DNA of 8,318 nucleotides. Source: Nitrospiraceae bacterium. Its GTDB lineage: Bacteria > Nitrospirota > Nitrospiria > Nitrospirales > UBA8639. Under the pieces are notes generated by a model. That model worked only from the letters and a program-made list of their open reading frames with translations, was not told the origin of the DNA and did no database searches. The position numbers were made by a program, and so were the translations under genes. The stretch is taken from the NCBI GenBank assembly GCA_003523945.1, contig DOFS01000382.1, positions 1 through 8,318 of the forward strand, given 5' to 3'. Below, piece by piece: positions 1-5,095 of this stretch (its first letter is position 1; each line of letters starts with the position of its first letter).

Positions 1-1310
1 ATTTTATCCGCGATCTTCTCTTGAAAATCCCTCAGAACTCCCCCGATCTTGATTGGGAGGTCATTCGCCCTTTTGTCATGAAATTCCAGCAAACCACCAG
101 CCCGGTGACCGCAAAAGGGGTTGAAGATACCGCTTTTTATAGTTACAACCGCCTGACATCACTGAATGAAGTCGGCGGAGAACCTCAACATTTTGGTGTA
201 CGCCTTTCAACATTTCACCAATACATGCAGGATCGGGCCACCCAATGGCCGTCAAGTCTCTCTTCCACGTCCACGCATGACACGAAACGTAGCGAGGATG
301 TCCGCGCGCGAATAAACGTGGTCTCAGAGATTCCTGCAGAATGGCGCCAGCATCTTAAAACATGGAATCGGCTGAACAAAAAAGCCAAGCAGTCGATCAA
401 CGATCAACCGACGCCGAGCTTGAATGAAGAGTATTTGATTTACCAGACCCTGCTCGGTGCCTGGCCATCGGGTGTGTTCTCGGAACCGGTTCAACAACAA
501 TTTCTGGCACGTATTCAGGGGTACATGGTTAAAGCCTTGCGGGAGGCCAAAGTGAATACCAGCTGGTTAAACCCCGATGAAGCCTATGAGACCGCCGTCG
601 GAGAATTTCTTTCCCGCATTCTTTCCCTCGGATCCTCAAACGCGTTTCTTCAAGACTTTATTCCCTTTCAACAACGCCTTGCCAAATATGGCATCTATAA
701 TTCTCTGAGCCAGGTCCTCATTAAAATTCTCGCTCCAGGTGTCCCCGATTTTTACCAAGGCACGGAGCTTTGGGATTTCAGTCTGGTCGACCCGGACAAC
801 CGGCAACCCGTGGATTACTCCCTCAGACAACAACGATTGTCCGAACTCCAGCACCTGCAACGGACCACCTCTCCCCTCGACCTTGTCCACACGTTATTAC
901 AGGATGCGGAAAACGGCCTGATTAAAATGTATCTGACCACCACGGCTCTTCATGTCCGGAAGCGGTACCCACAACTGTTTCTGAAGGGATCGTATCTGCC
1001 ACTGGAGTCAAAAGGGGAGCACGCACATCATGTGTGCGGATTTATTCGACAGGATGACACACATATCTGCCTGACCGTGTTCCCCCGATTTTTAACCCGC
1101 CTCATCCCAGATCAGACCATCAGTCCACTCGGCGAACCGATATGGGGACAAACCGCAATGCTGCTCTTTCCAGAAATCGCGTCACACTCGTTTCGTAATA
1201 TTTTGACTCAGGAAATTGTTACTCCACAAAATTGCCTGGGCATGTTAGGATTACCCGTAGGAACGCTTTTTCAACATTTTCCTTTTGCGGTATTGGAGCC
1301 TGTCTCATGA
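1..1310 (+). CDS. treY: Maltooligosyl trehalose synthase (TreY), 3' part of gene
   Basis: The gene is cut by the left edge; the frame is open from base 3 and 435 C-terminal residues are visible. TreY (GH13 subfamily 26, usually about 900 residues or more) isomerises the reducing-end alpha-1,4 linkage of maltooligosaccharides to alpha,alpha-1,1, giving maltooligosyl trehalose that TreZ cleaves to trehalose in the cytosol. Family blocks seen are QQTTSPVTAKGVEDTAFY and NRLTSLNEVGGEP near the left edge. STSTHDTKRSEDVRAR follows, whose His-Asp (276-281) fits GH13 conserved region IV. LAPGVPDFYQGTELWDF and LVDPDNRQPVDY lie around 730-820. The catalytic nucleophile and acid/base lie upstream, outside the window. 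The TTG at 21 is an internal Leu codon, not a start. The stop TGA overlaps the ATG of the next gene (ATGA), implying translational coupling. treZ is not in the window; it may lie upstream. Very sure of the family. Confidence 0.95.
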   Translation, partial: FIRDLLLKIPQNSPDLDWEVIRPFVMKFQQTTSPVTAKGVEDTAFYSYNRLTSLNEVGGEPQHFGVRLSTFHQYMQDRATQWPSSLSSTSTHDTKRSEDVRARINVVSEIPAEWRQHLKTWNRLNKKAKQSINDQPTPSLNEEYLIYQTLLGAWPSGVFSEPVQQQFLARIQGYMVKALREAKVNTSWLNPDEAYETAVGEFLSRILSLGSSNAFLQDFIPFQQRLAKYGIYNSLSQVLIKILAPGVPDFYQGTELWDFSLVDPDNRQPVDYSLRQQRLSELQHLQRTTSPLDLVHTLLQDAENGLIKMYLTTTALHVRKRYPQLFLKGSYLPLESKGEHAHHVCGFIRQDDTHICLTVFPRFLTRLIPDQTISPLGEPIWGQTAMLLFPEIASHSFRNILTQEIVTPQNCLGMLGLPVGTLFQHFPFAVLEPVS

Positions 1311-1564
1311 CCATGAGCAAATTAAACACGGTGCACGCTTCTAACCAAGAACCACAATCTGATCAGTCCACAACTGAGGGAGAATTGGGGTGGGAGGGAC
1401 ACGTCCATTTTTCTGAAGATGTGCCGTTATGGCAACGGATTCTCGACACCTGGCCCGAGCTTCGAACGGGTTTATCCTATAGCCTCATTTTTGCCTCTGG
1501 AGTTCTTTTGGGAGGAGCCATCATGGCAATGGCTTCATCGAAAGATCATCAGAACCAATCATGA
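1307..1564 (+). CDS. Small single-pass membrane protein of unknown function, translationally coupled to treY
   Basis: This 85-residue protein is not a family I recognise. I chose the ATG at 1307 because it overlaps the treY stop (ATGA) and has GGAG at 1295-1298, eight bases upstream; the frame is open further upstream (ATG at 1232) but only inside treY. Residues 1-53 are polar, with an acidic stretch near 24-38 and several Trp (29, 42, 49). One hydrophobic segment spans about 55-77 and contains FASGVLLGGA, and the tail is short and polar (SSKDHQNQS). The segment resembles the FIAGFLLGAG membrane segment of the YtxH-family protein encoded 31 bases downstream, so the two may be distant relatives or partners (inference). 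With no charged signal-peptide n-region, a membrane anchor is more likely than secretion. The position between treY and a stress-type YtxH protein suggests co-expression under osmotic stress. Confidence 0.75.
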   Translation: MTMSKLNTVHASNQEPQSDQSTTEGELGWEGHVHFSEDVPLWQRILDTWPELRTGLSYSLIFASGVLLGGAIMAMASSKDHQNQS

Positions 1565-1580
1565 AAATCGATAATTGTTA

Positions 1581-1586
1581 AGGAGG
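1581..1586 (+). promoter_or_regulatory. Strong Shine-Dalgarno site deciding the YtxH start
   Basis: AGGAGG is a full match to the anti-Shine-Dalgarno sequence, nine bases before ATG 1596. It fixes that start over the upstream in-frame TTG at 1575, which precedes the ribosome site. It is the strongest ribosome site noticed in the window, so high expression is likely. Confidence 0.85.
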
Positions 1587-1595
1587 AATTTCACG

Positions 1596-1904
1596 ATGGA
1601 TGATCAGACGACACACAACGACTCAGGGTGGGTCAATAGTTTTGTCTTTATTGCAGGATTTCTTTTAGGAGCCGGTACCGCGATACTCCTGACGCCTGAG
1701 CCAGGGACACACCTGCGCAATCGATTGGCCAGAGGGGCGAAAACCGCACAGGACGAATTTTCGGATATGGCTTCTCAAACCAAAGAGGCGGTGCATGCCT
1801 GGTCTGAAGAAGCCAAAAAAACCATGAAACAGGCGGCCACTCGAGTTAACTCTGCCGTCGATGCCACAAAACAGGCCGTCAAAACTGATTCCTTCGACGA
1901 GTAA
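1596..1904 (+). CDS. YtxH-family membrane-anchored helical (LEA-like) stress protein
   Basis: The protein has 102 residues. A short polar N-terminus is followed by a membrane segment at about 13-33 (VFIAGFLLGAGTAILL), then TPEPGTHLRNRL. This Gly-rich helix plus PxxG and basic stretch is the hallmark of the YtxH family (PF12732), small membrane-anchored proteins that include the general-stress protein YtxH of Bacillus. Residues 40-96 are Ala/Lys/Glu-rich and should be one long amphipathic helix. Residues 53-96 fall into four consecutive 11-residue units with a hydrophobic residue at unit position 3 (F55, V66, M77, V88) and Lys or Asn at position 11 (K63, K74, N85, K96), the periodicity of group 3 LEA proteins. 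The gene lies 31 bases after the 85-residue gene, in a probable operon with treY. A membrane-protective role under dehydration or osmotic stress is inference. Confidence 0.82.
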   Translation: MDDQTTHNDSGWVNSFVFIAGFLLGAGTAILLTPEPGTHLRNRLARGAKTAQDEFSDMASQTKEAVHAWSEEAKKTMKQAATRVNSAVDATKQAVKTDSFDE

Positions 1905-1913
1905 CCCCAACTA

Positions 1914-1937
1914 GAAGGGGGGAGAGATCCCCCCTTC
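1914..1937 (+). terminator. GC-rich hairpin after the treY cluster, possible terminator
   Basis: A perfect 9-bp stem, GAAGGGGGG pairing with CCCCCCTTC, encloses the 6-base loop AGAGAT and begins 10 bases after the YtxH stop codon. Position and stability fit a transcript end. No T-run follows (the next bases are ACCATCCTCAC), so it may be an mRNA 3'-end stabiliser or a Rho-linked end rather than a classical intrinsic terminator. Confidence 0.45.
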
Positions 1938-1970
1938 ACCATCCTCACTTGTGCAAGGGTTTATTCTGCT

Positions 1971-2001
1971 GCTCCGAAGAGGAGCCAGGAGTAGCCTCCT
2001 C
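1971..2001 (+). promoter_or_regulatory. Leader with alternative stem-loops before the CDF exporter gene
   Basis: Two adjacent small hairpins can form: GCTCC (1971-1975) with GGAGC (1981-1985), and AGGAG (1987-1991) with CTCCT (1996-2000). A competing stem pairs GAGGAG (1979-1984) with CTCCTC (1996-2001), so the foldings are mutually exclusive. The element sits 42 bases upstream of the exporter start. No known riboswitch family was recognised. The stems are short and the function is speculative. Confidence 0.25.
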
Positions 2002-2042
2002 CCATCTTGTCCGGACTCCCGATTCATGCGAGAGTAGAATCT

Positions 2043-2999
2043 ATGACGTATTCAGAGTTGACCGCCTCTCCTCTCACGTCACGGCTTAAGCTTGGGCTTG
2101 TGATCAATGGCATCATCATTCTTGCTGAATTCATCGGCGGGTATGTCATCAATAGCCTTGGGTTAATGAGCGATGCCGGGCACAACCTGATTGACCAAGG
2201 CTCCCTGTTGTTAGCCTTGTATGCCCATATTCTGGCCGCTCAACCCGCCACGGAACATCGGACGTTTGGCTACCACCGCGCCGGAACGATTGCCGCATTT
2301 CTTAATAGCCTTCTCTTAATTTTCACTGGGGGAATTATCGGAGTACTGGCCCTCGACCGGATGTTTTCACCGGTTGAGGTTCCTGGCTTTTGGGTGATGA
2401 TCATCGCTGGCATCAGCTTGATCGCCAATCTCGCCGTTGCTCTCTTATTGCGCCGGGGAGCAGAAGATGATCTGAATATTCGCGGCGCCTTTCTTCATAT
2501 GATCATGGATGCCTGGATGTCACTTGGCGTCATCATTGCCGGGTTGGGTATTGCCTTGTCGGGTCTCACTATCCTGGATCCCCTGATCAGTCTGATTTTG
2601 GTCATCATCATTATGAAAGGGAGTTGGCCGCTCTTTCGTCAATCGCTGGATATTTTATTAGAATCGACTCCCCCTCATCTCAAAACCTCCGATATTGTGG
2701 CGACCATTGAACACATTCCTGGTGTCAAAAAAGTTCATGATCTCCATATCTGGTCGGTTGAACCTCGCATCGTGATGTTGACATGTCACGTGTTAGTGGA
2801 TCCCGAGACCGTTCATGATAAAGATCAACTCCTGAAACCCATTCAATCAACACTCTCTACGAAATTCGGCATTCATCACTTAACGGTACAGTTGGAAACT
2901 GAATGCCATGAGCAAGAGGATCTCCATTGCAATCTCAGTTACCTGACGAATGGATCATCTGCCACAGAGCCCATTCTGCCTCATCTGCACCATCATTAA
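2043..2999 (+). CDS. Cation diffusion facilitator (CzcD/ZitB-type) metal exporter, probably zinc
   Basis: This 318-residue inner-membrane protein should exchange cytosolic Zn2+ (perhaps also Co2+ or Cd2+) for protons. About six membrane segments lie near residues 16-36, 44-62, 82-102, 116-137, 152-173 and 176-192. The intramembrane metal site is intact: H47xxxD51 in helix 2 (SDAGHNLID) and H152xxxD156 in helix 5 (FLHMIMDAWMS), the His/Asp pairs typical of zinc-transporting members. The cytosolic C-terminal domain carries VHDLHIWSVEPRIVMLTCHV (232-250) and HHLTVQLE (278-285). It is followed by a Cys/His-rich tail with C288, H289, H295, C296 and a final HLHHH (314-318). I chose ATG 2043 because the N-terminus then matches the family start just before helix 1; the only ribosome site is a weak GAGAG. 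The upstream TTG 2007 would add 12 unlikely residues. It converges on the PAP2 gene with 11 bases between them. CDF family is certain; the metal is inferred. Confidence 0.93.
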   Translation: MTYSELTASPLTSRLKLGLVINGIIILAEFIGGYVINSLGLMSDAGHNLIDQGSLLLALYAHILAAQPATEHRTFGYHRAGTIAAFLNSLLLIFTGGIIGVLALDRMFSPVEVPGFWVMIIAGISLIANLAVALLLRRGAEDDLNIRGAFLHMIMDAWMSLGVIIAGLGIALSGLTILDPLISLILVIIIMKGSWPLFRQSLDILLESTPPHLKTSDIVATIEHIPGVKKVHDLHIWSVEPRIVMLTCHVLVDPETVHDKDQLLKPIQSTLSTKFGIHHLTVQLETECHEQEDLHCNLSYLTNGSSATEPILPHLHHH

Positions 3000-3010
3000 C
3001 ACGCATGAGA

Positions 3011-3538
3011 CTATCGTCGGAACACCCGTGTCTTGAGTACAAACCCTACGCCTCCTCCTATGAGTGCCCCCAGACCCACCCCCACCAACACGTCGGTAAC
3101 ATAATGTGCACCGAGAAACACCCTGGACAATCCAATCAGCCCTAGAAAGGGCCACAATACCCATCCAAGTGCCGGGTAAAGCATGACGAGAAAGCTAATG
3201 GCGGTGCTTGAATTCAACGCATGATTGGACGGCATACTAAATGCCCCTCCACACCCCACTAATTCATAAATGTGCTCCAAAACCTGGCAGGGCCGTGGAC
3301 GGCCAATCAGCATTTTCAGCTGTCCTCCAAGGAAATCACTGAATCCGACAAGAAGCGCCAAACAGGGAAGGGCGAATTTGGCCTCTTCCCATTTCCTCCA
3401 CGCCCAATATGCCACAAGCAGAATGCCTGGAATCAGCAGGTTGCTTTCCCGTGATACCTGAAGCATGAACCAATCCAAACCAGCAAATTGGCCGGCCCAT
3501 CCATTAATATACCCAAACCACCATTCATCATTCTTCAT
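3011..3538 (-). CDS. PAP2-superfamily membrane phosphatase
   Basis: This 175-residue integral membrane protein belongs to the type 2 phosphatidic acid phosphatase superfamily, acting on lipid phosphates such as phosphatidic acid, phosphatidylglycerol phosphate or undecaprenyl pyrophosphate. All three catalytic motifs are present. Motif 1 is K75-x6-R82P83 (KMLIGRPRP). Motif 2 is P103-S-N-H106, with Asn in place of the usual Gly. Motif 3 is S138R139-x5-H145-x3-D149 (SRVFLGAHYVTD). H145 should be the nucleophile and H106 the acid. Hydrophobic segments lie near 33-47, 55-71, 111-135 and 150-168. The ATG at the complement of 3538 is preceded by AAGGAA, a suitable ribosome site. The substrate cannot be told from sequence; recycling of undecaprenyl pyrophosphate (PgpB/BcrC-like) is one option. 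The gene diverges from tatD and converges on the CDF gene. Confidence 0.92.
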   Translation of the reverse strand: MKNDEWWFGYINGWAGQFAGLDWFMLQVSRESNLLIPGILLVAYWAWRKWEEAKFALPCLALLVGFSDFLGGQLKMLIGRPRPCQVLEHIYELVGCGGAFSMPSNHALNSSTAISFLVMLYPALGWVLWPFLGLIGLSRVFLGAHYVTDVLVGVGLGALIGGGVGFVLKTRVFRR

Positions 3539-3583
3539 CGAAGTTCCTTAACCATTCCATACTGAGCCTTGAAGCATGCGAGG

Positions 3584-3613
3584 TTCTGAAAAAAAAATAT
3601 CACGGGATATGAT
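3584..3613 (+). promoter_or_regulatory. Candidate tatD promoter with overlapping inverted repeat
   Basis: TATGAT (3608-3613) is a good -10 match, 33 bases before the tatD ATG. The best -35 is a poor TTCTGA (3584-3589) at 18-base spacing, followed by a run of nine A. An inverted repeat, ATATC (3597-3601) and GATAT (3606-3610), abuts and overlaps the -10 and could be an operator or chance. AAAGGA (3634-3639) is the tatD ribosome site, seven bases before ATG 3647. Confidence 0.4.
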
Positions 3614-3646
3614 AAAGTATCTTTTTCCACAAGAAAGGATTTCTGC

Positions 3647-4429
3647 ATGCTCATCGACACCCACGTTCATTTAGACGACCCACGTTATGATCCGGATAGG
3701 GAAGATATGCTTCAACGTGCCCACGAAGCGGGCGTCGAGAAGTTTGTCACCATCGGATGTGATCTTTCCACGAGTTATGCCGCTGTACAATTAGCCACAA
3801 CCCGTCCAAATGTATTTGCCACGATCGGCGTGCATCCCCATGAAGTCAACCGCATTGAGCCAAAATGGTTTACGGAATTGAGTCAACTGGCCAGCCAGCC
3901 GAAGGTAGTGGCCTTCGGCGAGATCGGCCTTGATTATCATTATGATCACTCTCCCCGGGAAATCCAACGACAACGGTTTCGTGAACAAATTGCGCTCGCC
4001 AAAGCACTCACCCTTCCTTTGGTAATTCATACACGTGAAGCGCGAGAGGATACGATGGCGATCCTACAGGAAGAACATGCTGAGACCACGGGCGGCGTCT
4101 TTCATTGCTTTTCAGAAGATCTGGCCTTCGCCAAACGCGCCCTGGACCTGGGATTTTATCTGTCCTTTTCCGGAATCATCACGTTTCGGAATGCCTCTCA
4201 GCTCCGTGAAGTTGTTCGCGCGGTCCCCGACGACCGTTTGCTCATCGAGACCGATGCCCCATACCTGACTCCCATCCCGTTTCGAGGGAAACGCAACGAA
4301 TCGGCCTATATCGCTTACGTGGCGGAACAAATTGCGGAAATTAAATATGGAGATTCAAAATCCGGATTAGCCCGTGTGGCTGAATTGACCACCAAGAATG
4401 CCTGCCAGCTCTTTAAAATTTCTTCATGA
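3647..4429 (+). CDS. tatD: TatD-family metal-dependent hydrolase (DNase)
   Basis: The 260-residue cytosolic TIM-barrel protein has the family's usual length. TatD enzymes are Mg2+-dependent nucleases (3'-5' exonuclease on single-stranded DNA and RNA, repair of oxidised ends); some relatives remove D-amino acids from tRNA. Metal-binding residues are all visible: H6 and H8 in DTHVHLD, E92 in GEIGLDYHYD, H128 in LVIHTREA, H153 in VFHCFSED, and D203 in LIETDAPYLTP (199-209), the TatD signature. GVHPHE (61-66) is the second conserved block. ATG 3647 has AAAGGA seven bases upstream. The gene's last 17 bases overlap the minus-strand NYN gene tail to tail. Paralogues YcfH and YjjV share these motifs, so the symbol stands for the family rather than the exact orthologue. 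Confidence 0.94.
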   Translation: MLIDTHVHLDDPRYDPDREDMLQRAHEAGVEKFVTIGCDLSTSYAAVQLATTRPNVFATIGVHPHEVNRIEPKWFTELSQLASQPKVVAFGEIGLDYHYDHSPREIQRQRFREQIALAKALTLPLVIHTREAREDTMAILQEEHAETTGGVFHCFSEDLAFAKRALDLGFYLSFSGIITFRNASQLREVVRAVPDDRLLIETDAPYLTPIPFRGKRNESAYIAYVAEQIAEIKYGDSKSGLARVAELTTKNACQLFKISS

Positions 4430-4958
4430 TTCGATTACGTTGACGCAATTTCTTGGGAAGTTTTCGAGGATTGCCCTTCTTCTCTCTTGATCCGGTTGGC
4501 ACTTCATCAACATCCTTTTGGAAAGGTTCTCTCCGAGATCGACCCACCGCGGGTCCTTGAAGACCCGCAGGAATAAGGCGTTTCATAAATTCATGGGACC
4601 TGATCGGAAAGGCACCAAAAGCTTTCGCAACAGCTATTACTTCAAGATCCGAGGAGACCACTGCCGTCTCTTTCCCATGGGTTCGAATTAGATCTTGGAT
4701 GACGTGGTCTGCTTGTTCACCCTGACCTGTATAGATGACTGTGACACCCGCCCGATGGGAAACCTGTCGATCTCTCCCCGCTTGTTGCCAGGCATCAAAA
4801 ACCAGAGTGATCCGACAGTGAAGTTTATGCCCATACAGGCCTATACGCACAATAAAATCCTCACGATGATGCTCACCCTGTTCGACAACTCGATGTGGTG
4901 GGAATCCCATTGCCCCCAACACATTATATCCATCGATGATCAAATGTTTCGGTGCCAC
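4413..4958 (-). CDS. NYN-domain putative endoribonuclease, YacP/Rae1-like, with basic C-terminal tail
   Basis: The 181-residue protein contains a PIN-like NYN nuclease domain of the YacP type (PF05991). In Bacillus this family includes Rae1, a ribosome-associated endoribonuclease that cuts mRNA in the A site. Seen here: HLIIDGYNVLGAMG (D9, N12), ITLVFDAW (D55), VTVIYTGQGEQADHVIQDLI (D84), VVSSDLEV (D104) and SHEFMKRL (121-128). These supply the acidic cluster expected for a metal-dependent nuclease. Residues from about 140 to 181 form a strongly Lys/Arg-rich tail ending KLPKKLRQRNRIMKKF, probably disordered and RNA-binding (inference). I chose the GTG start because GAAGGA lies six bases before it and the product then begins just before the first beta strand. 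An ATG at the complement of 4991 is in frame, but its GGAGG directly abuts it. The long open frame further upstream (to 5225) crosses the divergent amidase gene and is not conserved-looking. Confidence 0.85.
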   Translation of the reverse strand: MAPKHLIIDGYNVLGAMGFPPHRVVEQGEHHREDFIVRIGLYGHKLHCRITLVFDAWQQAGRDRQVSHRAGVTVIYTGQGEQADHVIQDLIRTHGKETAVVSSDLEVIAVAKAFGAFPIRSHEFMKRLIPAGLQGPAVGRSRREPFQKDVDEVPTGSREKKGNPRKLPKKLRQRNRIMKKF

Positions 4959-4964
4959 TATGGT

Positions 4965-4970
4965 TCCTTC
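4965..4970 (-). promoter_or_regulatory. Ribosome binding site supporting the GTG start of the NYN gene
   Basis: On the minus strand GAAGGA lies six bases before the GTG at 4958-4956. This is the best-spaced Shine-Dalgarno near the gene start and favours GTG over the ATG at 4991. Confidence 0.6.
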
Positions 4971-5095
4971 ACCAGGTGATATGTGATCCATCCTCCAGCC
5001 ATACGGGTCAAGTCTACCCCTAACGCTACCCGGTTCGAAAGCGCTTCCCTTGACAAGAAGGCCATCTTCTGCGAAAAAAGAGAGGAATGGTGCAA
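4971..5095. other. Divergent intergenic region between the NYN gene and the amidase gene
   Basis: The two genes are transcribed away from each other, so both promoters should lie here. On the plus strand TTGACA (5050-5055) is a perfect -35 hexamer, but no acceptable -10 follows at 16-18 bases (A-rich GCGAAAAAAG). GAGGA (5082-5086) is the probable ribosome site of the amidase gene. The 8-base palindrome AAGCGCTT sits at 5039-5046. No convincing promoter for the minus strand was found. Confidence 0.4.

Noticed and set aside
1232..1306. ATG at 1232 as start of the 85-residue protein
   Set aside because: It lies wholly inside treY, while ATG 1307 has GGAG at good spacing and the common ATGA overlap.
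2007..2042. TTG start at 2007 for the CDF exporter
   Set aside because: It adds 12 residues with no ribosome site; the protein fits the family from ATG 2043.
5050..5078. Perfect TTGACA as a full sigma-70 promoter for the amidase gene
   Set aside because: No -10-like hexamer exists at 16-18 bases; kept only as a note on the intergenic region.
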